Shown here in pieces: positions 24,521 to 34,190 of a stretch of DNA of 64,000 nucleotides (positions are counted from its first letter, which is position 1; every line of letters starts with the position of its first letter). The position numbers and the translations under genes were made by a program. Below the pieces are notes generated by a model. The model saw nothing but the letters and a program-made list of their open reading frames with translations, did not search any database and had not been told where the DNA came from. The stretch comes from Streptosporangium saharense (GTDB lineage Bacteria > Actinomycetota > Actinomycetes > Streptosporangiales > Streptosporangiaceae), in NCBI RefSeq assembly GCF_014203715.1, contig NZ_JACHJP010000001.1:124001-188000 (forward strand). Reading direction: 5' to 3'.

Positions 24521-27175
24521 ATGAGCATCTCAGTAAGGATTCTCGGCAACTTCGGGGTTTTCGCCGATGGCGAGCGTATTGCGATCCGTGCGGAAAGCAT
24601 GCAGGGCCTCTATATCGTCGCGCTCGCCGCGAGTGAGAATGCCAGTGCTCGGCATGAGCACATATCTCGGCTCCTGTGGGGCGGCACCGTGACCGCAGAG
24701 CGGGCCAGAGACCGGCTTCGGCAGTACAACTCGCAGCTTCGCACTGCTGCTCCGGGAATTGTCCCAGAACGGAATGAATTCGGCGAATGTCGCCTCTCGC
24801 TCCCTCTCGCTGCCATTGACTACCAGAGGTTTCGCAGATACTGCGACAAGGCGTACGGGGCGACCGGAGAGGTCCGGGTTGACCTTCTCGGCAGCGCGCT
24901 CGCCCAGTGGAGTGGATCCCCTCTCTCTGACATCACCAGTGCTGGTTTCGCCGACGAGAGAATACGCCTTGATCTTGAATGGCTGAAGAGTTGGCACTCA
25001 TATCTTGGCGCATTGGTGGATCTGGGAGACGTTAAGACGATCTTGGATCGGGTCGAGGAGCCGCTCGCCCGTTGGCCCAATGACGTTCGGCTCCACAAGA
25101 TCAGGAGGGAAGCGGAAGACCTGCGGGAGGGGGTCGGCGCCTCGGAATCGTTCTCTCCGATCATGAAGTCCTTGTCGAAGCGTCCGACCGGAATATCATC
25201 CCTGATTGGGCGAGAAGAGCAGATACTTCTTCTCGATCTCTTTCTTCTCGGTTCCTCCGCGCCGCCGAAAGTCGTCGTCCTATCCGGAATGCCCGGAGTT
25301 GGCAAGTCTGCGTTGGCTCGGACCTGGGTCGAACAAGTAGCGCATAGATTCGGAGATCGCGTGCTCAGGGCTGATCTCAACAGTTATTCGGGCAGTCAGC
25401 CGGTCGCTGCGATTCTGGTTGAATTCCTGGACAGGCTCATGGTCAAGCCAGCTTCTTCCACCATGGACGATCTAGTCGAGGCGTATGTGAAGGCCACAAG
25501 TCGGCAGAAGGTGCTGGTCGTTTTGGACAACGTGCGTGATGCGACGCAGGTGCGCCCGCTTCTTCCTGCCCAGGGCGGTGGCTCCGCGGCCCTGGTGATC
25601 AGTAACGATGATCTCAAAGGCCTGACCGTTCGCCCCGGCGCCCGTTCCATACGGCTGCTTCCGCTTGCGCTCCACTCGGCGGTCAAGCTCCTTGCGGAGA
25701 CCGGGGGCATCACTATCGACGCCAATCTGGCGATCGCGCGCGAAGTCGCTGAACATTCCGGCTGTCTTCCGCTCGCTCTGCGGATCATCGGATCCCTGGT
25801 CAAAGACGGCAGTCATACCCTCCTACAGGCGAAGACCCTTCTTGAGGGCACGACATCCAGGCTGCGTAAGCTCCGCTACGACTCCTCTGACGAGCGACTC
25901 GACGTCGAGGCGGTGTTCGCGAGTGCCCATCAGAGGCTGTCCGACGACGCGAAGGGGCTGTTCTGGCGGCTTGCCGTCCATCCCGGTCCGACGATCAGCA
26001 GGTCGGCAGTCGCCGTGCTCATCGGCGGGTCGGGTCATGAGTCCTGGATCCAAGAGCTCGAAGAGCTCAGATCGGCGAATCTGATCGAGGAGCCCTTGGA
26101 GGGTCGATTCGCCCTGCACTCACTGATCCGCAGCTATGCCGAGTCGCACATTGAGGAGCAGGACGAAGAAGAGATAGTTCGGACACTCACGCGCTGCCTC
26201 GACTTCCTCCTGCACGGCGCGCGTCATTGCGACCGGCTCCTGTCGCCCGGACGGCCCGAGTACACCGAGTACAGAGAGGAGTTCCCCGCATCCGCCATCG
26301 GCGACGTGCCGGAGGCCATGAAGTGGTTCGAACGCGAGTATCAGACTCTGGCCAGCGCTTTCACGTCCGCCCTCCGATTCGGACTCCACCGGCATACTCG
26401 ACAACTGGCCCTGGTCCTCGTTCCTTACCAATGGAGGACGAACAGGCACGAGGAAACCGTTCGGATGCTCACGGAGATCCGGGACGTCGCAGACGGATCG
26501 GCCTCCTTCTGTGAGCAGTCGATGATCTATCGTCTCCTCGGCGGTGCCTACCGTTCGCAGGGCCGACCGAACCTCGCCATGGCCAACGCCGAGTCAGCGC
26601 TTCGGAAGGCAGAAGAGGGCGGCGAGCCCCGCGACATCTCGCTGAGTCAGAACGCTCTGGCGATCCTCTGCGTGGAGTCGGGCGACTACCAGAGGGCGCA
26701 GAGGCTGTTCGAGGAGTCGCTGCCGCAGCTTCGAGGTCTTGGTGACCTCGCCAGCGCCGCGATCTCGCTGCACTGGCTAGGCCAGATCCACTTGGATCGC
26801 GAAGACTTCCCCGCCGCGCGTGAACATTACGACGAGGCCATCGATGCCTTCAGCCAGACGACGGACATGGCAGGACTGGCCAGCGCGTTGTATGGCCGCG
26901 CGCTGCTACGGCTGGCGACGGATGCCGGAGCTGAGGCCATGGAGGACCTTCGTACAGCAGCGGAGTGGTACAGGCATCTCGGGTACACGCGGAACGAGGC
27001 GAGGACCCTCGCCGCACTCGCTCCGTCGCTGGTCGCTTCGGGCCTGATCGAAGAGGCCCGCCGTACGCTGACCCGTGCCCAGGCACTGTTCCAGACGATC
27101 AACGACACGCTCGACGCCGAGCACCGGAAGTCGGCGGATGCGGTCGAGACCATGCTTGAGGAACTGGCCCGGTGA
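24521..27175 (+). CDS. AfsR/SARP-like STAND ATPase with TPR repeats
   Basis: An 884-aa signal-transduction ATPase. Residues 1-95 look like the winged-helix part of SARP/AfsR regulators and 96-205 the bacterial transcriptional activation domain (BTAD), though the DNA-binding part is divergent. An NB-ARC-type NTPase follows with Walker A GMPGVGKSA (256-264), Walker B VLVVLDN (331-337) and a GxPLA-like CLPLAL motif. The C-terminal third is TPR-like (ALRKAEEGG, YQRAQRLFEESL, FPAAREHYDEAIDAF). ATG 24521 is preceded by GAGGGG; GTG 24500 is also in frame. It is convergent with the kinase gene, with 8 bases between them. STAND proteins act as inducible switches in signalling and in anti-phage defence. 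G+C is clearly lower than the chromosome flanks. Confidence 0.82.
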   Translation: MSISVRILGNFGVFADGERIAIRAESMQGLYIVALAASENASARHEHISRLLWGGTVTAERARDRLRQYNSQLRTAAPGIVPERNEFGECRLSLPLAAIDYQRFRRYCDKAYGATGEVRVDLLGSALAQWSGSPLSDITSAGFADERIRLDLEWLKSWHSYLGALVDLGDVKTILDRVEEPLARWPNDVRLHKIRREAEDLREGVGASESFSPIMKSLSKRPTGISSLIGREEQILLLDLFLLGSSAPPKVVVLSGMPGVGKSALARTWVEQVAHRFGDRVLRADLNSYSGSQPVAAILVEFLDRLMVKPASSTMDDLVEAYVKATSRQKVLVVLDNVRDATQVRPLLPAQGGGSAALVISNDDLKGLTVRPGARSIRLLPLALHSAVKLLAETGGITIDANLAIAREVAEHSGCLPLALRIIGSLVKDGSHTLLQAKTLLEGTTSRLRKLRYDSSDERLDVEAVFASAHQRLSDDAKGLFWRLAVHPGPTISRSAVAVLIGGSGHESWIQELEELRSANLIEEPLEGRFALHSLIRSYAESHIEEQDEEEIVRTLTRCLDFLLHGARHCDRLLSPGRPEYTEYREEFPASAIGDVPEAMKWFEREYQTLASAFTSALRFGLHRHTRQLALVLVPYQWRTNRHEETVRMLTEIRDVADGSASFCEQSMIYRLLGGAYRSQGRPNLAMANAESALRKAEEGGEPRDISLSQNALAILCVESGDYQRAQRLFEESLPQLRGLGDLASAAISLHWLGQIHLDREDFPAAREHYDEAIDAFSQTTDMAGLASALYGRALLRLATDAGAEAMEDLRTAAEWYRHLGYTRNEARTLAALAPSLVASGLIEEARRTLTRAQALFQTINDTLDAEHRKSADAVETMLEELAR

Positions 27176-27183
27176 CCCTCTCC

Positions 27184-28095
27184 TCAATGAGTGTCGGCCG
27201 TTACGCCTGGGCCTTTGCGGTACCAGCGGGTGACATCCGGCGGCCTGACCTTCGCGGGCCGCAGACTGCCGGGAGCCGGGAGCACAGGTCCCAACGCGCG
27301 CAGCACGGCATCCGCTGTGGGACGGTCCGCCGCATTCGGGCTGATCATCGCGAGGCCGAGCTCCTTGAGAACCGGGTGGACTCCGTCGAGCGTCCCGGGA
27401 GGGAATTGCGGGTCGCCGGGCTTCGCGGTCCTTGCGTTGCCGTCGTAGGGAAGGACCTGCACGAGCATGTCGAACAGAACGCACCCCAAAGCGAAGACGT
27501 CGTTGGCGAACCGGGTCGGCTCGTCCTTCCTGAACTGCTCGGGGCCGGAGTAGCCCTCCGTTCCCGACGCGGACGGAGGAAGTTCCCCCACGCGGCAGGC
27601 CAGCCCGACGTCGAGCAGACGGACCTCCCCGTCGGGCTCGATCAGGATGTTCTCTGGTTTGACGTCCCGGTGCACGAGCCCCTTGCGATGGATTTCGGCC
27701 AGGATCTCGCTGAGCTGACCGGCGACCGAAGCCGCTACACAGGTCAGCGTCGCCTTTCCCACCTCTATGTAGCCTTCCAGGCTGCCGCCCGCACACAACT
27801 CCATGGCTATGTAGCGGCGTTTCTCTCCTGGTATTTCACCGATGTCGCCTTCGCAGACCCACTCCGGTACCCCACGGACCCCCCTCAGCTGGACCAGGTT
27901 CTTCCCCTCAGCTTCGAAGTCTGCGCGCGAGCTCTCGAAAGACTGAGTGGTGTCGAAACTGCGCCGGTGCTGGATCTTCACCGCGACATCCGCGCCTGTG
28001 ATGAGGTCCCGGGCCTTGAAGGTCTGGCCCCAGGAGCCGCTGCCCAGCTCTTTGTCGAGGCGGAAACGGCTGCCAATCATCGTGCCGACGCGCAC
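27184..28095 (-). CDS. Soluble Ser/Thr protein kinase
   Basis: A 303-aa Hanks-type kinase without a transmembrane segment or extracellular domain. The glycine loop is GSGSWG (19-24), the ATP lysine is Lys40 (VAVK), the catalytic loop is HRDVKPEN (142-149), the metal motif is DVG (162-164) in place of DFG, and the activation/P+1 segment is GTEGYSGPE (178-186). All key residues are present, so it should be active. It starts at GTG with GGGGG upstream. It is divergent from the nuclease/helicase/PIWI operon, with only 71 bases between. This placement suggests it controls or senses for that system; its targets are unknown. AfsR-type proteins are known kinase substrates in Streptomyces, so the adjacent AfsR-like protein is a natural candidate. 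Confidence 0.88.
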   Translation of the reverse strand: MRVGTMIGSRFRLDKELGSGSWGQTFKARDLITGADVAVKIQHRRSFDTTQSFESSRADFEAEGKNLVQLRGVRGVPEWVCEGDIGEIPGEKRRYIAMELCAGGSLEGYIEVGKATLTCVAASVAGQLSEILAEIHRKGLVHRDVKPENILIEPDGEVRLLDVGLACRVGELPPSASGTEGYSGPEQFRKDEPTRFANDVFALGCVLFDMLVQVLPYDGNARTAKPGDPQFPPGTLDGVHPVLKELGLAMISPNAADRPTADAVLRALGPVLPAPGSLRPAKVRPPDVTRWYRKGPGVTADTH

Positions 28096-28166
28096 CGGGT
28101 CCCCCGATCCTCAGGGCCGCCTCCTGGGGCGAGCCCGGCTGATATCCACTGAAAGGTGAGTGCAGA

Positions 28167-29717
28167 ATGTCAAGCTGGCACCCTCCCGAGGGCATGAAAC
28201 CGTTCAGCGGTCTGATCCGGGTCTCCATGGCCACTCTCGCCTCAGGGAACTACCACTGTCCGGCCAGCACTGCCATGAAGGCGCGCCTGCTCGAGCCGGT
28301 GGTGCCGCCGCCGCGCAAACCGGATCGCCTGGAGGACTTCGCCCTCGGGCCGTTCATGGCCGCCCTGGATCAGGCCGACTTCCCCTTTCTGGAAGTACGC
28401 CGTGGCCGGCCGATGCACGACGGGCTCAGAGCGTGGACGGAGCACGCGCTCACGATGTACCGCAGGGCTTTCCCGGCGGGAGCGGAATCCGGCCTGGAAC
28501 CGGTGTACGCCCCTTGGACCAGGACTGTCGAGCTGCGCGATCCCGACCATCGGTCCGCCCGGCGCTACGAAATCACCGCGTGGGGGCGCCGTCTGGCCTC
28601 GCCCGACAATCGCATCCGTGAACTGCGGCTTCCGGTGTACCGGATCAGCCGCCTCAAGAACTCCGCGGAACGTTCGGTGGCCGCGCTCGTCGCCGCGACG
28701 GGCTCGCCGGGGCCGCTCCCTGAGCACGTCCGGGTCTTGCAGTTCGGGCTGCTAGACGGCCAGGTCGAACCCCTTTTCTCAGGATCTCCGCAGGACGCGC
28801 AGATGCTCTTCGACGAGCATGGGCGGAGCGGCCTGGAAAAGGCCGTCGACAACAACGACTATCGCCCGGGCTCAGCCTGTGTCACTTGCAAGTACACCGC
28901 GGCATGCCCTGCGCTGCCCCGGGCCCCGGGGCTGCTGGGCATCACCGACCGGACGCAGCCGCGCAGAACATGGTCGCCGTCGAACGGACGTGCCTATCGG
29001 GCCTGCCCGGCACGCGATCATCTCCGCCGGTTGAACCTGCCGAAGGATCACCGGATCGATCACTCGGCGAGTGCGGACCGGGGACGGGCGATCCACCACT
29101 TCCTCGCGGACCGTCATCGTGTCCCGGCGGCGCCGTCCTGTGATCCCGCCGTTCCGGAGCAGTGGAACGCCGTCGATTTCGTTCTGCCTGAGAACGAACG
29201 GCTGCTCGGCGCGAGGCTGCTGCGCCAGCATGCCGCGGTATGCCCGCTTCTGCACGCTCGGACCGGCTCGGCGAAGGTCGAACCGACGCTGACCTTCCAT
29301 GACGAGAATGCCGACGTCTTCGTGATCACCACTCCGGACCTGCTCTACCTCGATGGCGACTCGTGGGTGTGGCGGGAGGTCAAGACGAGGAGCCGAGATT
29401 GCAGGAGAACTGTCGACCTGCTGGAGGACAACCCGCAGCTCTCACTGGCGATCCTTCTGCTCGCACGCGGTGAGCTGGGGGGAAGCCGTACCAGGTCCCG
29501 AGTCGAGCTGGAGATCCTTCATCCGGATGGTGTCGACCTCGAGATCCTCGATCCGTTCACCATGAGCGTCCAGGTTACCGCTCGACAGGTCCTAGAAGAT
29601 CATTTGCGTGAGTGGCACGCCGATCGGGACTACGCGCCCAGGCCTGGTATCGAATGCGGCCGCTGCGAGGTTGCCCGCTGGTGTTCGGCCGCTTCGACGT
29701 CAGGAGCGGAGACATGA
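28167..29717 (+). CDS. Tandem Cas4/AddB-like Fe-S nuclease (PD-(D/E)xK)
   Basis: A 516-aa protein that I read as two consecutive Cas4/AddB-like modules. Module 2 has Cys280 (YRACP), the catalytic set Asp391 ... Glu404-Val-Lys406 (TTPDLLYLDG, WREVKTRS), a RecB-type Gln424 (NPQLSLAILLL), and Cys497-x2-Cys500-x5-Cys506. Module 1 repeats the same cysteine layout: Cys31 (YHCPAST), then Cys238-x2-Cys241-x5-Cys247. At its ExK position it reads Glu135-Ile-Thr137, so it lacks the lysine and is probably inactive. Each module could hold one 4Fe-4S cluster. It is the first gene of the four-gene operon, behind AAAGGTGAG. It probably processes DNA ends or target DNA. It is not part of the standard three-gene pPIWI-RE island. 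Confidence 0.78.
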   Translation: MSSWHPPEGMKPFSGLIRVSMATLASGNYHCPASTAMKARLLEPVVPPPRKPDRLEDFALGPFMAALDQADFPFLEVRRGRPMHDGLRAWTEHALTMYRRAFPAGAESGLEPVYAPWTRTVELRDPDHRSARRYEITAWGRRLASPDNRIRELRLPVYRISRLKNSAERSVAALVAATGSPGPLPEHVRVLQFGLLDGQVEPLFSGSPQDAQMLFDEHGRSGLEKAVDNNDYRPGSACVTCKYTAACPALPRAPGLLGITDRTQPRRTWSPSNGRAYRACPARDHLRRLNLPKDHRIDHSASADRGRAIHHFLADRHRVPAAPSCDPAVPEQWNAVDFVLPENERLLGARLLRQHAAVCPLLHARTGSAKVEPTLTFHDENADVFVITTPDLLYLDGDSWVWREVKTRSRDCRRTVDLLEDNPQLSLAILLLARGELGGSRTRSRVELEILHPDGVDLEILDPFTMSVQVTARQVLEDHLREWHADRDYAPRPGIECGRCEVARWCSAASTSGAET

Positions 29718-30784
29718 ACGAGCCTCAAGATCACCTATTCTTCGCGGCTGCCCGTGCTGTCATGGAGCTGATGATGCTGCGCAGGACGGACTCATTGCGA
29801 CTGCCCTATCCGCCGCTGGTCCAGCTCACGCTGGACCGGATCGTGCTGGACTGTCTGAGACGGGGAGACGATCCGCCGACGAGCGTTCCCGATTTGGTCG
29901 CCCGCCTCGGAGACCCCGCCCGCTGGCCCTTCGTCCCGCCCGTTGGCATCACCATCCCTCTGGTCGACTTGGCCACGCGGACTCCGACGAGGACCTGCGC
30001 GGAGGCGGCCTCCGCAGGGCCCTCGGGAGTCCTGGAGCAGGAAGCCGAGCTGCTCCTAGCCGAGATCGCCGAGGGCTGCCGCTCTGCGGAGCACTTCGCC
30101 GAGTGCAGGGCTTTCCTCAGCGAGAACATCATCATCTCCCCGGCTAGGGGCCGAGCGCTGTCCTCTCATCGGCGGAAGTCGGCGCTGCTACGGCGTTTGC
30201 GGTGGCTATACGAGGAGGCGCCGACGGCCTTCGCAACGCGCGGAATGGGCGAACGGTTCCTTGCCGAGTGTGCCCGGTGCCGGTTTCCGGCCTTCCAGGT
30301 GGGACGGGCTGAGGAGGAGACCTGGCGGTGCGAGACCGGCTATTGCGGGCTCATGGACGCACCGACCCTCTACGGCTTCCACGACTCGCTGCTGCTCCGA
30401 GCCCCATTGCGGCTCTTCATGGCGCTGCCAGGTCAGGTCGAAAGTGATCTCCTCCGGCGTCTCCACGGAGCCGGCGTCTCCACCGTGCTGGTGGAGGGAG
30501 GTCTTGGCGCTCATCGGACGACCCACCCGGTGGACGGGCCGGTCTTCCAGGTTTTCGACCGTGAGGATCCCGTCCTCCTTGCAGCTCGCTTCAGTGAACT
30601 GGACGATCTTCCTGGGCCTCCGGTGACCGCAGTGATCCCTGATCGAGTGGTCGCTGAACGACCCTCCTACCTCACCACCCTCGCTGCGCATCTGGAGCCG
30701 GGAAAGACCGCGACGGTCGTCACCGAGGCGGAGCTTCTCCGCTCCCTCATCGGCGCGGTCGAGGAGGGATTGGCGCATGCGTAG
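29714..30784 (+). CDS. pPIWI_RE_Y / REase-like protein with zinc knuckle
   Basis: A 356-aa protein that starts at the ATG overlapping the nuclease stop. The N-terminus (SLRLPYPPLVQLTLDRIVLD, then CLRRGDDPPTSVPDLVARLG) resembles the Y domain of pPIWI-RE islands. A Cys cluster follows, Cys186-x2-Cys189 ... Cys206-x4-Cys211. The C-terminal about 125 residues resemble the REase domain that accompanies pPIWI-RE: conserved helix with Glu243, then the beta strands and a VIPDRVVAERPSYL segment. At the usual D and VDVKD positions it reads HRTT and FQVFDRED, so the nuclease lysine seems lost. It probably acts as a structural or DNA-binding subunit. The family call is from pattern memory. Confidence 0.68.
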   Translation: MNEPQDHLFFAAARAVMELMMLRRTDSLRLPYPPLVQLTLDRIVLDCLRRGDDPPTSVPDLVARLGDPARWPFVPPVGITIPLVDLATRTPTRTCAEAASAGPSGVLEQEAELLLAEIAEGCRSAEHFAECRAFLSENIIISPARGRALSSHRRKSALLRRLRWLYEEAPTAFATRGMGERFLAECARCRFPAFQVGRAEEETWRCETGYCGLMDAPTLYGFHDSLLLRAPLRLFMALPGQVESDLLRRLHGAGVSTVLVEGGLGAHRTTHPVDGPVFQVFDREDPVLLAARFSELDDLPGPPVTAVIPDRVVAERPSYLTTLAAHLEPGKTATVVTEAELLRSLIGAVEEGLAHA

Positions 30785-33700
30785 CCTGGACGTGCCACTC
30801 AAGGAGATTCTCGGAGAGCTCCGAGAATCACCCCTGTCCAAAGACCTGCTGGAGAGCGATCTGCGCGCTCTGTGCGAGGTTGAGATTGGGTTGTACCTCC
30901 AAGAGAAGATCATCCCGAACGACCCAGCCATCACCGGCTGGGCGATTTTCAGCGGCTACCCGTTCGCCGAGGCGTGGGGCACGGTCACGACCCCAGAGCA
31001 TCGGCTGCTTCTCCGCATCGCGCGCCATAGCGTCTGGAGCTTCCGGAGTCGTGAAGCCTGGAACTCCGCACTCCAGACTTATCAGACCCACGAGCGGCTG
31101 CTCAGAGGCTACGACGTGGCGAGTCCCGCTGCCGCGCCAGCGGTACGCCGCAGCCTCCCCGCAGCGGCACGTGACCGCTGGGACGTCTACGAAGCGCTTC
31201 TCCTGGCGCCGCCACCGTTCGAGGGTGCCCCGCTGCCGATTGCGGCCCCCGGGTACTACGAGTTCTGGCTCGGCCGGTCGAAGACCGGCGTTGCTATGCC
31301 TGTGTTGCCGTCTCAGCCGCCGATCCCATCCCACGACCTTGACGTCCGTCCGGGTCCGTGCGGCCCGCTGACCTTCGGCTGGGACGAGTTCGAGCGCACT
31401 GCGGACTACATGGATTCCGTGAGCTATCGGCGGTGGAGGGGCCGCCTCGACGAGATCCGCCTTTTTACCGCCGGAGCCCAGGGATTCGCTAGGAGCGAGC
31501 GGTTCACCGTCTCCGGCATGCTCCACCTTCTCGGCATCGTCGGAGTGGGGAAGAGCACGCTGCGGGACGTCCTCACCGTCCACCTCGCCCGAACGGGCCG
31601 ACGGGTCACGGTGGTGGTGGGAGATGTGGCGGAGCAATTGAGGCTCGTGGAGGACTACAACCTCTACGCCCCTGAATCGGCCGTCCCGGTGATCGGAGTG
31701 TCCAGCCGGGAACAGCATGCTCAGCGGCTCCACCGCAGACTCGCGAGTCGGACCAGCCTGAACCTCCTAGCCCATGACGGCCCTGGTTTCGCCAGCGTCT
31801 GTACCAGCTGCTCGATCAACGCCCTCCGCTGGGAGCAGCAGGGCGTGGCAGAGCCGCTCCCGTACACGGACGCCCCCTGCACCCGGATGTTGCGGGGCTG
31901 GACCCGGCACTTCTGCTCTCTCTGGGCCTCATGCCCCCGCCACTTGGACGAACAGCGTCTGGTCTCCGCGCCCGTATGGGTCACCACCCCACAGAGCCTC
32001 GTCAGTTCCTCGGTGCCGGATCCGCAGAACGCCGAGCAGATCCGTTACCTGGAACTCGCCTGCCGCCGCAGCGACCTGATCATCATCGACGAGGCCGACC
32101 GCGTCCAGATGCAGCTCGACAGGATCTTCGCGCCAGCCGTGACGCTGGAGGGTGGTTCCAGCGGAGAGTCGTTTCTGTTGGACGTGAACCAGCGCAAGCT
32201 CAGCACTCTGGCGGAGGGCAGGCAGGAGCAGCTTTCCAGCCATGACGTCGAGACGTGGTCGGCAGCGGTAAACACCGTCACCGCTGCGGTCAACCGGATC
32301 TATCCGATGCTTCTCCGCGACCCCAGCCTGCGCAAATGGGTCCGCGGCAGGTACTTCAACTCCTGGACCCTCCAGTTGCGGATGGTCGAGGAAAGGTATC
32401 CGCTGCCTGAGGACCCCGCCTTGCCTGACCCGTACAAGAAGCCCCGAGAGCGTCTGAGGAAGCTGCTCGACGAATTTAAGGACAACCCTTTCGGTGACAA
32501 GGCGCAGCCGAAGGGCGAGGCCGCTGGCCTGGTCCACACCTTGGCCGACCTTCTTCTCACGGGACGCCCCGCGAAAACCCGGAAACGCCTCACTAAGCGG
32601 GTGATAAGGATCTTTGACCTCGCTCCCGAACTCGCGAGGGTGCAAGCGGAATACGAGGCGTTCGAGGTGCAGCAGGAGTTGAGGATCCGCACGAAGGCGA
32701 AGCAGCCGCCCTCCGCCAAGGAATGGCTCGATGTCCGGGTCAAGCGCTTCGAATTCACTCTGCTGCTTTGCCTGCTGGAAACGAAGCTCGCCCTCATGAA
32801 CGCGATGTGGCCGAGAGTCTCACCGATCCTGAAACTCGATTTCAATGAGATGTACCGCTCGCCTCGCGACTACGCTCCGATGATCCCCGAATCACCGATG
32901 GGCAACGTTCTCGGCTTCCAGTTCCTGGTCGACGGCCACGACACGGGCGGCGTCCGCAGCGGCGAACTCCAGTACTTCCGGTGCAGCGGGCTGGGACGGG
33001 AACTCCTGAGAGCCATGCCGGGGCTCGCTGAAGTAGACGGGCTGCCCGGGACCAATGTGATCTTGATGTCCGGCAGTAGCTGGGCAAGCGTGTCGAGTCG
33101 CTACAACGTCCATGTCCCGGTGGGAGCTCTCCTCAGGCCGGAGTGTTCGAAGATCGAGGCCATCAGCCGGGACAGTCGCTTCCGGATGGAGTTTCTGCAG
33201 GGCGTTGGCGGTCCTCTCACCGTCTCCGGGACGAACGAGACGCAGCGGCCTGAGGTCCTCCGGCAGATGATCACGATGCTTGGCGCCGCAGACCATGACG
33301 GTCTGAGCAGGCTGAGTCGCGAGCTGAACCGGCTTCCGGAACTCCGCCGCCACCTCCTCATCCTGGTCGGCAGCTACGAGGAGGCGACTCTGGTCGCCGA
33401 CGCCCTGCACGCCATGCCTAACTGGAAGGGTGACGTCATCCGGCTCGCAGCCGATGACGAGGACCTCGACACCGGTGTGGATGCCGACGAGCATCATGCC
33501 CGTGTCCTGCGCCGGGGCGATCTAGACACCTTGGCGCTGATCCCTGGCCGCGTCCTGGTGGCGCCCCTCCTTGCGGTCGAACGCGGGCACAACATCCTCA
33601 ACGAGGAACTGGAGGCCGCGATCGGCACGACCTATTTCCTGGCGCGGCCTAACCCCCGACCTGACGATCTCGGCCTCGCTGTTCACGCGATCAACGATTG

Positions 33701-34190
33701 GATGGTGCGCGCTCTGGAGAGCGGCGAATTCGCCACTTGGGTTCAGAACGGACAGAGCCTTGACCAGGGCGCGTCTGCGGCTCATGCCGAGGCCCGTTCG
33801 CACTGGTACCGGCTGCTGGCTCGATCGCTGGCCTGGAGTCGACTCGGCGACGACCGTGCGACTGTTACCTGGGACATGCTCGTTCTGACGTGGCAGGTGA
33901 TCGGCCGTCTTGTCCGCGGTGGAGTCCCCGCCAACGCGGTCTTCGTCGATGCGGCCTTCGCCCCCTTTACCGCCTCCGGCAACCGCCATCTCGAAACCTC
34001 TGCCTCCAGCCTTTTGCACAGCATCTGGGAGGTCCTCGACCCCGCCTTCCGCGGACCGGAGATTACTGCGGGTCCCGGCAGGCTCGAGCAACAGATCATT
34101 CGAGCGCTCTTTTACCCGCTGTGGGCCCCACTCGATCGCTGCCTGAATGATCCGACCGGTGAAAGGACAGTGGCATGCCTCACTCAGTGA
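30777..34190 (+). CDS. DinG-like SF2 helicase of pPIWI-RE island (Z domain)
   Basis: A 1137-aa helicase. Walker A is GIVGVGKST (253-261) and Walker B is IIIDEAD (434-440). Between them are five Cys at 342, 345, 368, 380 and 386, where XPD/DinG helicases carry a 4Fe-4S cluster. The second RecA-like domain shows LILVGSYEEATLVADAL near residue 860 and an arginine-containing LVAPLLAVERGHNIL near 925-940. The N-terminal 230 residues form an extra domain typical of the pPIWI-RE partner. It overlaps the upstream gene by 8 bases and the downstream gene by 16. A probable role is unwinding DNA or R-loops for the PIWI protein. Confidence 0.82.
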   Translation: MRSLDVPLKEILGELRESPLSKDLLESDLRALCEVEIGLYLQEKIIPNDPAITGWAIFSGYPFAEAWGTVTTPEHRLLLRIARHSVWSFRSREAWNSALQTYQTHERLLRGYDVASPAAAPAVRRSLPAAARDRWDVYEALLLAPPPFEGAPLPIAAPGYYEFWLGRSKTGVAMPVLPSQPPIPSHDLDVRPGPCGPLTFGWDEFERTADYMDSVSYRRWRGRLDEIRLFTAGAQGFARSERFTVSGMLHLLGIVGVGKSTLRDVLTVHLARTGRRVTVVVGDVAEQLRLVEDYNLYAPESAVPVIGVSSREQHAQRLHRRLASRTSLNLLAHDGPGFASVCTSCSINALRWEQQGVAEPLPYTDAPCTRMLRGWTRHFCSLWASCPRHLDEQRLVSAPVWVTTPQSLVSSSVPDPQNAEQIRYLELACRRSDLIIIDEADRVQMQLDRIFAPAVTLEGGSSGESFLLDVNQRKLSTLAEGRQEQLSSHDVETWSAAVNTVTAAVNRIYPMLLRDPSLRKWVRGRYFNSWTLQLRMVEERYPLPEDPALPDPYKKPRERLRKLLDEFKDNPFGDKAQPKGEAAGLVHTLADLLLTGRPAKTRKRLTKRVIRIFDLAPELARVQAEYEAFEVQQELRIRTKAKQPPSAKEWLDVRVKRFEFTLLLCLLETKLALMNAMWPRVSPILKLDFNEMYRSPRDYAPMIPESPMGNVLGFQFLVDGHDTGGVRSGELQYFRCSGLGRELLRAMPGLAEVDGLPGTNVILMSGSSWASVSSRYNVHVPVGALLRPECSKIEAISRDSRFRMEFLQGVGGPLTVSGTNETQRPEVLRQMITMLGAADHDGLSRLSRELNRLPELRRHLLILVGSYEEATLVADALHAMPNWKGDVIRLAADDEDLDTGVDADEHHARVLRRGDLDTLALIPGRVLVAPLLAVERGHNILNEELEAAIGTTYFLARPNPRPDDLGLAVHAINDWMVRALESGEFATWVQNGQSLDQGASAAHAEARSHWYRLLARSLAWSRLGDDRATVTWDMLVLTWQVIGRLVRGGVPANAVFVDAAFAPFTASGNRHLETSASSLLHSIWEVLDPAFRGPEITAGPGRLEQQIIRALFYPLWAPLDRCLNDPTGERTVACLTQ

